NCBI GenBank assembly: GCA_038217425.1
Contig: JBBQPM010000190.1
Span: 1 to 13,363, forward strand
Direction: 5' to 3'
DNA from: JAIEPT01 sp038217425
GTDB taxonomy: Bacteria > Planctomycetota > Planctomycetia > Gemmatales > Gemmataceae
Length of the DNA: 13,363 nt
The notes under the pieces were generated by a model. That model did no database searches. It saw only the letters and a program-made list of their open reading frames with translations, and was not told the DNA's origin. The translations under genes were made by a program, and so were the position numbers. Of the stretch, positions 1 through 6,746 are shown piece by piece (position 1 is the stretch's first letter; each line of letters opens with the position of its first letter).

Positions 1-110
1 TCACGGGGTACATCAGCGTCGAGTACGAGGCGAACCCGGCCAATCCGGGACCCGACGTGAGTGCGTGCCTGGAGATTCTGAAGGACGCGATTGCGAAGTT
101 GGGTTCGTAA
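1..110 (+). CDS. C-terminal fragment, probable sugar phosphate isomerase/epimerase (5' end outside window)
   Basis: An open frame runs from base 3 to a TAA at 108-110 and gives 35 residues beginning TGYISVEYEANP and ending DAIAKLGS. The GYxSVEYE(G/A)NP stretch followed by a helix with a conserved cysteine resembles the end of planctomycete TIM-barrel proteins of the xylose isomerase-like / AP endonuclease 2 superfamily, often annotated as sugar phosphate isomerase/epimerase. The final acidic residues on the last beta strand usually belong to the metal or substrate site. Only the tail is present, so substrate and start are unknown. The match is from memory of the family and the fragment is short, so confidence is moderate. 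Confidence 0.55.
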   Translation, partial: TGYISVEYEANPANPGPDVSACLEILKDAIAKLGS

Positions 111-120
111 GTTGAAATAA

Positions 121-241
121 CTAACCACAGAGACACAGAGAACACAGAGGAAGAGAGAGGAGAGGGAAGAAGAAGGACCGCATTTTGCAATCACCTCTTC
201 TCTTCTTCCTTCCTCTGTGTTCTCTGTGTCTCTGTGGTTAG
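121..241. repeat. Long inverted repeat, 33-bp perfect arms (CCACAGAGACACAGAG type)
   Basis: Bases 121-153 are the exact reverse complement of 209-241, giving two 33-bp perfect arms around a 55-base spacer. The left arm is built from the reiterated unit CACAGAG (CCACAGAGACACAGAGAACACAGAG). The spacer is purine-rich on the left and pyrimidine-rich on the right, so partial pairing can continue inward. It fills the gap between the stop at 110 and the start at 266, so it will lie in the untranslated region between these genes and could fold into a large hairpin. There is no trailing T-run, so a classical terminator is not evident. Similar ACCACAGAGACACAGAG repeats are, to my knowledge, scattered in many environmental bacterial genomes. 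It could be a MITE-like or REP-like element. Confidence 0.9.
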
Positions 242-265
242 CTTCTTTGCACATGGAAACCTGCT

Positions 266-2413
266 ATGACAAGAATCTTCCTGCTGCTACTCCTCCCCGC
301 GATCGCGAGCGCTCAACCGCTCGTGCAGGAACCCAACACCTGGGTCAAGCGCTCGCCGTTGCCGGACGGGCCGCGCAATCCGATGCTCGGCTACGAAGCC
401 TCCTTCGGCTACGATCCCGTCGCCAAGAAGATCATCCGCTGGGCGGGCCACACGCAGAGCGGCGGACACGAACAGCTCAACGAGGTCTGGACCTACGACC
501 CGCGAACGGCGAAGTTCGAATTGATTCAAACGAACACCGCGCCGCCCGGCGTTTGTTGCGCCCAGCAGGACGTCTTCGATCCCGTCGGCGGCAACTTCCT
601 CCGCTTCAAGGGTTTCTCCGGCAGCCACGGCTGGCAATGGTTCCGCGAGAACTATCTCACCAACTCCTCGGTCTGGAGCTTCAACCTGTGGAGCAAAACC
701 TGGACGAACATGAAACCAATGCCGGAGCCGCTCTGCACCTCGCTGCGCTGCGCCTCGTGGGACAAGGAATATCAGGTCGCCGTCGTCTTCGGCGGCGAGA
801 ACAACTCCGAAGGGACGCTCGTCTACGACCCGTACGACAATGAATGGACTCGGATGCATCCGAAGGTCCAGCCCGCGTTCCGCAGCGGCGGCAACATGGC
901 GTATGACGTCAAACGCAAGCGCCACATCTTGTTCGGCGCCCAGTTCACCGACGACCCGCACACCTGGGCGTACGACCTCAAGAAGAACGAGTGGACCGAT
1001 CTGAAGCCGAAAGTCCAACCGCCGACCAAAGCCAACGACGCCGTGCTGGTCTATGACGAGGAGCACGACGTCATCGTCGCGTCCGTAAAAAGCGCGGACT
1101 CGGGCGACGCCAATGGGTCGTACGAAACCTGGGTCTATCTTGGCGACGAGAATACCTGGAAGAAGATGGAAACGAAGGAATCGCCGCCCGGCTTCGGCAA
1201 TCGCCGACGGATCATGAGCTACATCCCCGACCTCGGCGTGACGGTGATGGAGAACTATGTCAATCCGCCGCAGAAAATCCCGGGCGTCGAGCGCGAGCAG
1301 CAGATGTGGACGTACCGCTACGCGGCGCCGAAGAGGGAAGGGAAGAAGCTCTATCCCCCGCATTGCATCGTTTCCAGTCAATCTTTGCTGGCGTTCACGG
1401 TCGCAGATGCGGTATCGTACGAAATTTACGAAGGGGACGGCGACCGTAGTTGGCAAATCGAATATCGACTTGCCGACAAACGGACGACCGCCGACGTAAT
1501 AAAAGATCTAAAGGTCGGGGGTTACAAATCTGCTGACTTTGTTCATTTCGACTTGAACCTGAACCAACGCAAGAATCCGATCGGCAATCGATTCTATTAT
1601 GTCGTGGCAAAAGACGCTCAAGGCCGGAGCAGTGAATCTAACAAGATTCCTTTGCGTCGCAGGAGCCGTGTTGAAATTGACGTATCGGTAATATCGCCGA
1701 CGCTAGCGAAGGTGCGTTGCTGTTCGATAAGCGCCTTTCACGTTGAACGCGCCGTGGTCGAAGTTTTCAGCGAAGACGAGCTTCAGCGATTGCGAAAGGA
1801 CACTTCTCCCCTCAAGGAGCCGAGCGTTGGCGGCATACGCGCAATTGGGGAGTTTAAACGTATTACCGAAAAACCCGTAGACGACTTGTACTTCAACGAC
1901 ACCACGGTTGACTTGACCAAGCCGGCGGAAATCGAAGGCAAACCGATATTTACGCACCGCTTCAGCAAGGAACAGATCAACGCCGAGGGCAAGAAGTATC
2001 GCTTCGCCGTCTATGCGTACCGCGTCCGCGCGGTCAACGCCGGCGTCGAAGGAGGACCGAGCCCCTATGTACTGACGATCCCGTCGGCTCCGCAGCATCT
2101 GCTCTCGAAGGAGGTCGGCGACGACGCGCATCTCAAGTGGGCGAAGAACCCGGAGGAGGGCATCAAGGGCTATCGCGTCTACCGCATGGAGTCGCCGCGG
2201 ATCAACGGGCCCGGGCAGAAGGTGACGCGCGTGACCGCCAAACCGATCACCGAGACGACGTTCATCGACAAGGGCATCGGCAAGGAGCCGCGGCGTTACT
2301 GGGTGGTGCCGGTCGACGCCATCGGGCAGGAAGGCGTCCCCTCGGCGCCGACCTGGCACTACCGGTTCTTCAAGTCGTACTACGACCAATTCGCCGGCGA
2401 ATGGCATCAGTGA
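266..2413 (+). CDS. Secreted Kelch beta-propeller / fibronectin-III-like protein
   Basis: This 715-aa exported protein begins with a signal peptide (MTRIFLLLLLPAIASAQ, likely cleavage near residue 16). Residues about 45-352 hold Kelch-like blades, seen as repeats of W-x-Y-D followed by W-x-x-(M/L): VWTYDPRTAKFE at 74, VYDPYDNEWTRM at 186, WAYDLKKNEWTDL at 234, and further blades near 136, 289 and 348. FGG and LFGA turns occur at 175 and 222. Residues about 365-700 look like two or three fibronectin-III-type beta sandwiches; the last (608-696) contains YRVYRMESP and YWVVPVDAIGQEG. The ATG at 266 is preceded by GGAAA at 255-259. No catalytic residues are evident, so it is probably a surface or periplasmic binding protein, but the ligand is unknown. 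The middle (about 1350-1920) differs in base composition from both ends. The stop is followed closely by a palindrome. Confidence 0.85.
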   Translation: MTRIFLLLLLPAIASAQPLVQEPNTWVKRSPLPDGPRNPMLGYEASFGYDPVAKKIIRWAGHTQSGGHEQLNEVWTYDPRTAKFELIQTNTAPPGVCCAQQDVFDPVGGNFLRFKGFSGSHGWQWFRENYLTNSSVWSFNLWSKTWTNMKPMPEPLCTSLRCASWDKEYQVAVVFGGENNSEGTLVYDPYDNEWTRMHPKVQPAFRSGGNMAYDVKRKRHILFGAQFTDDPHTWAYDLKKNEWTDLKPKVQPPTKANDAVLVYDEEHDVIVASVKSADSGDANGSYETWVYLGDENTWKKMETKESPPGFGNRRRIMSYIPDLGVTVMENYVNPPQKIPGVEREQQMWTYRYAAPKREGKKLYPPHCIVSSQSLLAFTVADAVSYEIYEGDGDRSWQIEYRLADKRTTADVIKDLKVGGYKSADFVHFDLNLNQRKNPIGNRFYYVVAKDAQGRSSESNKIPLRRRSRVEIDVSVISPTLAKVRCCSISAFHVERAVVEVFSEDELQRLRKDTSPLKEPSVGGIRAIGEFKRITEKPVDDLYFNDTTVDLTKPAEIEGKPIFTHRFSKEQINAEGKKYRFAVYAYRVRAVNAGVEGGPSPYVLTIPSAPQHLLSKEVGDDAHLKWAKNPEEGIKGYRVYRMESPRINGPGQKVTRVTAKPITETTFIDKGIGKEPRRYWVVPVDAIGQEGVPSAPTWHYRFFKSYYDQFAGEWHQ
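1350..1920 (+). other. Low-GC segment inside the Kelch/FnIII gene (possible mosaic insert)
   Basis: The reading frame stays open, but composition and codon choice change. Hand counts give 53% GC for 1441-1500, 40% for 1501-1560 and 47% for 1561-1620. In the same gene, 841-900 is 65% and 2101-2160 is 67%. The encoded residues (about 362-550) include AT-rich codons that are scarce elsewhere here, such as ATA, GTA, TTA-like and AAA choices. The boundaries are approximate. The segment covers the first FnIII-like region just after the propeller. Domain replacement by recombination or relaxed selection could explain it. Confidence 0.6.
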
Positions 2414-2418
2414 CGTGC

Positions 2419-2456
2419 GGCGCTTCCCCAGGGATGGCTATCCCTGGGGAAGCGCC
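2419..2456. repeat. Perfect palindrome, 17-bp arms, type A (REP-like)
   Basis: Bases 2419-2435 (GGCGCTTCCCCAGGGAT) are the exact reverse complement of 2440-2456, with a four-base loop GGCT. The element starts five bases after the stop codon of the Kelch gene. Its RNA would form a very stable hairpin that could end or protect that transcript. No T-run follows, so a rho-independent terminator in the strict sense is not shown. The left arm recurs exactly at 2498-2514. Confidence 0.9.
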
Positions 2457-2497
2457 AGGTATCATTATCCAATGTTCTGGAGTACGAAGACGTCGCC

Positions 2498-2535
2498 GGC
2501 GCTTCCCCAGGGATTGCCATCCGTGGGCTTTCGCC
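2498..2535. repeat. Imperfect palindrome with type A left arm and a different right arm
   Basis: The left arm (2498-2514) is identical over 17 bases to the left arm of the palindrome at 2419. A four-base loop (TGCC, 2515-2518) and a 17-base right arm (2519-2535, ATCCGTGGGCTTTCGCC) follow. Only 12 of 17 positions pair. The right arm would be a perfect partner for GGCGAAAGCCCACGGAT, suggesting a second palindrome family. The element sits 78 bases before the hpnH start, in the region that should carry its promoter. Confidence 0.75.
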
Positions 2536-2599
2536 GGTCCAACTCGGCTGGCACCAAATCGCCGATTCTGGTATCACTTCTCCAGATTCACGCATCTAC

Positions 2600-2605
2600 A
2601 AGGAG
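2600..2605 (+). promoter_or_regulatory. Ribosome binding site of hpnH
   Basis: AAGGAG lies eight bases before the ATG at 2614. It decides the start: the frame is open back to 2137, but the upstream part overlaps the Kelch gene and the palindromes and encodes low-complexity residues unlike HpnH. Confidence 0.8.
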
Positions 2606-2613
2606 TGTGCCGT

Positions 2614-3633
2614 ATGCGTTTCCCGCTCAGCCTCACCACCTCGATGATCGGCTACATCGCCAAGAAAAAGATCACGCGCCAAAAACGATTTCCCCTCGTC
2701 CTCATGCTTGAACCGCTGCACGCCTGCAATCTCACCTGCACCGGCTGCGGCCGAATCCGCGAGTACGAAACCACCATCAAGCAGAAACTCTCCGTCGACG
2801 AATGCCTCGCCTCCGTCGACGAAGCCGGCGCCCCCATCGTCAGCATCTGCGGCGGCGAACCGATGATCTATCCCGAGATCGGCAAGCTCGTCCACGAGAT
2901 CCTCAAACGCCGCAAGCATATCTATTTGTGCACAAACGGCATGTTTATCAAGAAACGCCTGAAGGAGTTCAAGCCGACGTCGAAGATGTTCTTCAACGTC
3001 CATCTCGACGGCCTGCAAAAAACGCACGACCTCGCCGTCGAACGCGAAGGCGTGTTCGACTCGGCCATCGAAGGGATCGTCGCCGCCAAGCAGGCGGGCT
3101 TCATGGTCTGCACGAACACGACCGTCTACAAGGAGACCGACCTCGGCGAGATCGATCGGCTCTTCGCGTATCTCACCAAGCTCAAGGTCGACGGCTTCAT
3201 GCTCTCGCCCGCCTATGGCTACAAAGCGGTGCAGGACACCAACCCGACCGGCGCGGCCGAGATCTTCATGACGCGCGAGGACATCCGCGCCAAATTCAAG
3301 GAAGCCAAGAAGCTGTTCAGCAAGTACCGCATGAACAATTCGCCGATCTATCTCGAATTTCTCGCCGGCGAACGCGAAATTGCCTGCACCGCGTACGGCA
3401 ATCCGACCCGCAACATCAAGGGGTGGAAGGGGCCTTGCTACCTGATCACCGATCAGCACCACGACTCGTTCGACGATCTCATGAACAAGACGGACTGGAG
3501 CAAGTACGGCCACGGCAAGGATCCGCGCTGCGAGAACTGCATGGTCCACAGCGGCTACGAAGCCTCCGCGGCCCTGGGCGTCAATTCAAAGCTGGGCGAT
3601 AGTCTCAAGATGCTCATGTGGCAGTTGTCGTAA
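2614..3633 (+). CDS. hpnH: Adenosyl-hopene transferase HpnH (radical SAM)
   Basis: HpnH is a radical S-adenosylmethionine enzyme that joins a 5'-deoxyadenosyl group to diploptene, giving adenosylhopane, the first step to extended (C35) hopanoids. The product is 339 aa, within the usual family range. It opens with the HpnH-type start YIAKKKITRQKRFPLVLMLEP. The radical-SAM cluster motif is C38-x3-C42-x2-C45 (HACNLTCTGCG), followed by the SAM-binding GGEP at 80-83 (SICGGEPM). LSVDECLASVDE (59-70) and the C-terminal C-x2-C-x2-HSGYE (RCENCMVHSGYE) are hallmarks of this family rather than of generic radical-SAM proteins. No other hopanoid gene, such as a squalene-hopene cyclase or hpnG, is in the window. 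The stop is separated by one base from that of the convergent gene. Function is assigned by family recognition. Confidence 0.93.
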   Translation: MRFPLSLTTSMIGYIAKKKITRQKRFPLVLMLEPLHACNLTCTGCGRIREYETTIKQKLSVDECLASVDEAGAPIVSICGGEPMIYPEIGKLVHEILKRRKHIYLCTNGMFIKKRLKEFKPTSKMFFNVHLDGLQKTHDLAVEREGVFDSAIEGIVAAKQAGFMVCTNTTVYKETDLGEIDRLFAYLTKLKVDGFMLSPAYGYKAVQDTNPTGAAEIFMTREDIRAKFKEAKKLFSKYRMNNSPIYLEFLAGEREIACTAYGNPTRNIKGWKGPCYLITDQHHDSFDDLMNKTDWSKYGHGKDPRCENCMVHSGYEASAALGVNSKLGDSLKMLMWQLS

Positions 3634-3634
3634 C

Positions 3635-5845
3635 TCAATCGACGAAGCTGAACTCGTTCGTCATCAGCAGCACCTGGGCGTAACGCTCCCACGATCCGGC
3701 CGACGCGTCCACGAAGCGCCGGCCCAACTCGATCTCCGCGGGCGTCGCCGGCCGGGCGAAGGCGTGGCGATGCAGGGCGTCGATCTTGCCTTCCACCGTG
3801 GATTCGCTGAGCCGTTTCATCAGGTGCTGCGCCTGTTCGAGCATGAACGGGCTGTTGAGCAGGAAGAGCGCCTGCTGCGGCACGGTCGTCTGGAAACGCT
3901 GCGGACTGCTGACGTCGGGGTTGGCGAAGTCGAACGTGCGAAACAGGCCCGGCAGGTTTTGCCGATCGATGAAGCCGTACAGCGTACGGCGGGGAATGGC
4001 CGGGGTTGCCAGCAAGTCGATGGGCAGGCCGCCCATCTTGGCGTCGAGCCGACCCGACGTGAACAACAGCGCGTCGCGCATCGTCTCGAAGTCGAAACGC
4101 CGACGATTGGCGCGGGCCAGCAGGCGATTCTCCGGATCGATCTCTTTCGCTTGCAGATTCTCAGCGCTGCTTTGGCGATACGTCTGCGAAAGCAGGATCA
4201 CGCGGTGCAGCTTCTTGATCGACCAACCCTCGGCCATGAAATTTCGGGCGAGAGTATCGAGCAACTCGGGATGGCTGGGCGGATCGCTGCGCAGGCCGAA
4301 ATCGCTCGGCGTCGTCACCAGCCCGGCGCCGAAATGATGGAGCCAAACGCGGTTGACGAGGACGCGCGCGGTCAGCGGATTGTCGGGGCTGACGATCGCC
4401 CGGGCCATTTCGAGTCGGCCGCTGCCGTCGGTGAAAGGCTTACGGCCCGGCCCGGCGAGGACGCCCAGGAACTGCCGGGGCACGATCGCGCCAGGAGTGT
4501 TCGGATTGCCGCGCAAGAGGACGCGCGGCTCGCTCGGCTTGGCGTTGTCGACCAGCACCATGCCGCGCGGCGGAGCGGCGGGACTTGAAGCCTTGTACGC
4601 GTCGACCTTCTTCTGCAGCACGCCCCGCTTCATCGTGAACTCGCGGTTGTTCTTCTTCAGCTCCGCCTCGTTCTCCTTTTCGAACTTCTTGACCGCCGAC
4701 TCCAGTTCGCCCAGTTCCTTAAGGTACTTCGCGTACTCCGGCGTGTCCGCGGGCTCGCCCAAAAGCGGCAGTTCTTTCGGCTCGGACGAACTTGCGAAGA
4801 CGCCGTACAGGCCGTAGTAATCCTTGGCGGGGATCGGGTCGTACTTGTGATCGTGGCAACGGGCGCAGGTGACGGTAAGGCCCATGAGGCCGCGGGTGAC
4901 GACGTCGATGCGGTCGTCGATGATGTCGTGAACGTTGTTGAGGAAACGCCGACCCAGCGTCAGATACCCCATCGCCGCCTGGCTCTTCGCGTCCGCCTGG
5001 CCCAACTTCACGAGACGATCGGCGGCCAGCTGTTCCAGAATAAACCGGTCGAACGGCATGTCGTCGTTGAAAGCTCGTACGACGTAATCGCGATAGGCGT
5101 ACGAGAACGGAAAGCGGCGTTCTTCGGTGAAGACGTAGCCCTTGTTGTCGGCGTAACGGGCGACGTCGAGCCAGTGCCGGGCCCAACGCTCCCCGTACTG
5201 CGGCGCGTTGAGGTAGCGGTCGACCCAGCGTGCCCAGGCGTCGGGGCGGTCATCTTTTTCGAACGCGTCCATCTCCTCGAACGTCGGCGGCAAACCGAGC
5301 AGATCGATCTTGAGCCGGCGCAGCAGCGTGCGGCGCTCCGCGGCCGGGTTCGGCGTGAGCCCCTTCGCTTCCAGCGCGGCCAGGATGAAGCGGTCGATCG
5401 GCATCGTCGGCCAAGCTTCGTTCTTCACCTTGGGCGGAACCGGGGCGCCGATCGGCTGAAAGGCCCAGTGGTTCTTGGAGGGATCGACGACGGCCGCGGA
5501 GTTGGGCCAGGGGGCGCCCGACTTGATCCAGACGGCGAAATGGTCGAGCGTCTCGGCGGAAAGCTTGCTCTTGGGGGGCATCTTGACGTCGCCTTCATGG
5601 CGTAGCGCCTTGAGCAATCGGCCTTTTTTTGGATCGCCGGGAACGACGAGCGGGCCTTCATCGTGGTCGGCGACGAGGAACGCTCGGGCATCGACGCGTA
5701 CGTCCCCTTTTTGCTTGTCGGGGCCGTGGCAGGAGTAGCATTGTTCGGCGAGGACGGGGCGGATGCGCGTTTCGAAGAAGTCGTCGGCCCCCACGGGAGA
5801 GGCGGGCAAGAGGGCCAAGAGCAAGAGAAGGGGGCGTGCGATCAT
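3635..5845 (-). CDS. Exported PSCyt1/DUF1549/DUF1553 cytochrome-like protein
   Basis: This is a 736-aa planctomycete-type exported protein. A signal peptide (MIARPLLLLLALLPASPVGA) is followed by a PSCyt1 haem domain with C36-YS-C39-H40 and the typical VRPVLAEQCYSCHGPDKQKG context, here RIRPVLAEQ. MPP at 89-91 may supply the distal haem methionine. DUF1549 spans about 149-353 and contains a second CxxCH (C327-AR-C330-H331 in CARCHDHKYDPIP). A charged, probably coiled-coil linker lies at 375-418. DUF1553 spans about 472-730, with LTARVLVNRVWLHHFG and VPQQALFLLNSPF. The family occurs beside DUF1501 proteins in planctomycetes; electron transfer or polysaccharide breakdown has been suggested, but the reaction is not established. 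The length is at the short end for the family. No clear Shine-Dalgarno sequence precedes the ATG at 5845. It is probably co-oriented with, and downstream of, the DUF1501 gene. Confidence 0.92.
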   Translation of the reverse strand: MIARPLLLLLALLPASPVGADDFFETRIRPVLAEQCYSCHGPDKQKGDVRVDARAFLVADHDEGPLVVPGDPKKGRLLKALRHEGDVKMPPKSKLSAETLDHFAVWIKSGAPWPNSAAVVDPSKNHWAFQPIGAPVPPKVKNEAWPTMPIDRFILAALEAKGLTPNPAAERRTLLRRLKIDLLGLPPTFEEMDAFEKDDRPDAWARWVDRYLNAPQYGERWARHWLDVARYADNKGYVFTEERRFPFSYAYRDYVVRAFNDDMPFDRFILEQLAADRLVKLGQADAKSQAAMGYLTLGRRFLNNVHDIIDDRIDVVTRGLMGLTVTCARCHDHKYDPIPAKDYYGLYGVFASSSEPKELPLLGEPADTPEYAKYLKELGELESAVKKFEKENEAELKKNNREFTMKRGVLQKKVDAYKASSPAAPPRGMVLVDNAKPSEPRVLLRGNPNTPGAIVPRQFLGVLAGPGRKPFTDGSGRLEMARAIVSPDNPLTARVLVNRVWLHHFGAGLVTTPSDFGLRSDPPSHPELLDTLARNFMAEGWSIKKLHRVILLSQTYRQSSAENLQAKEIDPENRLLARANRRRFDFETMRDALLFTSGRLDAKMGGLPIDLLATPAIPRRTLYGFIDRQNLPGLFRTFDFANPDVSSPQRFQTTVPQQALFLLNSPFMLEQAQHLMKRLSESTVEGKIDALHRHAFARPATPAEIELGRRFVDASAGSWERYAQVLLMTNEFSFVD

Positions 5846-5917
5846 GATGCAGAATACCGCGGAGAGCTTGCGTGCGTCACCGGCAATTGTATCGGCTGTT
5901 CAAGATGCCGGCATCCT

Positions 5918-5981
5918 TTCGTAGGGCAAGCGGCCTCGCTTGCCATGACAAGAAGGCAAGCGAGGCCGCTTGCCCTACGAA
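5918..5981. repeat. Perfect inverted repeat, 27-bp arms (GTAGGGCAAGCGGCCTCGCTTGCC type)
   Basis: Bases 5918-5944 are the exact reverse complement of 5955-5981, with a ten-base loop (ATGACAAGAA). It lies upstream of the start of the PSCyt1 gene and downstream of the zinc-ribbon gene, so on the minus strand it would be in the leader of the former. Each arm also contains a smaller imperfect palindrome (GGCAAGCGGCCTCGCTTGCC). It could act as a transcription barrier or as a REP/MITE-like mobile repeat. A separate 12-base palindrome, GATGCCGGCATC, lies just outside at about 5904-5915. Confidence 0.9.
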
Positions 5982-6113
5982 TCTCTGGCAATAACTTCTC
6001 TGCATCTTGCGATAAAATTCCTCAACTGTGTGGCACGTTTCCGACGAGCTGACCGCCTGGCCCGTTGGAAGCATTCCACACGAATTCTCCGCATATTGCG
6101 TAGAAGTAAGGTC

Positions 6114-6577
6114 CTAGGTGTTCCGGGGCTGATTGAGAAGTCCGGTGCCGCAACCGGAACATCGGGAGACTTGCTCAAGGAAGGTAAGATTGCAAGGCGT
6201 GCAGTGCCGAGATTTGTCGCCGACCGCAGTCTCGATGATTTGGGTTGTGGTCTCGTGCGAAACGCCCGCATTGAGCAGCTTGGTCCGTGCCATCTGGATC
6301 GGCGTACCGCTCTCCAGGTCGACGAGGGTGGCGTAAAGCAAACGATCCGTCTCGGTGGGGGTTCGTACTCTAAAACCTGGGGTTTGAACTGGACGCCGCA
6401 CCCGAGGCACTTGACAACGTCGCCGTGATGCTCGGTCTCGAAAAGCGGAATGAAGTAAAGCGTAAAGTAGGTCGAAATACGCAAATACTGGTAGCGACGT
6501 TCCTCCTGACACTGCGGGCAGTTGAATTCGCCAGTCGACTGCTCGATCTCACGCCCCTTGGATCCCCAAATAATCAT
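6114..6577 (-). pseudogene. Two-zinc-ribbon protein broken by a one-base frameshift
   Basis: The ATG at 6577, with GGAG eight bases before it, starts MIIWGSKGREIEQSTGEF, followed by C20-PQ-C23, a YFTLYFIPLFETEHHGD core and C57-LG-C60. The frame then becomes foreign after VLEYEP. The family-like continuation (PTETDRLLYATLVDLE) is in another frame and runs to a stop at 6114-6116, carrying C-x2-C twice more (HCTPC and RCSGC). The break falls at a run of five C on the coding strand (five G at 6357-6361). One extra C would restore a continuous 154-aa protein with two zinc ribbons (C20/C23/C57/C60 and C126/C129/C140/C143). Small zinc-ribbon proteins with a WGSKG start and FTLYFIPLFE core are known in bacteria, but their function is unclear. 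Either this is a real recent mutation or a sequencing indel in the homopolymer. Confidence 0.85.
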
Positions 6578-6746
6578 GACGACAGCTCCATGATGTGTAC
6601 GTAAATAGGCTGTTAGCGAGCCTTCCGTAAAAGCAGGAGCTATTGTTGGCCGCCCCTCAAGCGGCGTCAACGCAAAAAGTCGAGATTTCTAGGGTTCGGC
6701 CAGCGAAGTCGAGGTAAATGAATCCTTAGAGCGAGTGAGGTGGCAA

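Noticed and set aside
121..241. CRISPR array or tandem repeat locus
   Set aside because: There are only two inverted copies, not regularly spaced direct repeats with unique spacers, and no cas gene is present.
2137..2613. In-frame N-terminal extension of HpnH by 159 residues
   Set aside because: It overlaps the Kelch gene in another frame and reads through the palindromes; a good ribosome binding site supports 2614, where HpnH similarity begins.
2415..2711. 98-aa open frame over the palindromes, and a 62-aa frame opposite
   Set aside because: Their products are translations of the repeat arms and part of the hpnH 5' end; no coding signal.
5975..6356. Continuation of the zinc-ribbon frame past the homopolymer to give a 231-aa protein
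   Set aside because: After residue 73 the sequence becomes Arg/Ser-rich and unlike the family, while the family-like continuation is in the neighbouring frame.
6350..6365. Programmed -1 ribosomal frameshift at the C-run of the zinc-ribbon gene
   Set aside because: A -1 slip would join the halves, but re-pairing of the P-site codon CCC with ACC is poor and I see no strong downstream stimulator; a missing base is simpler.
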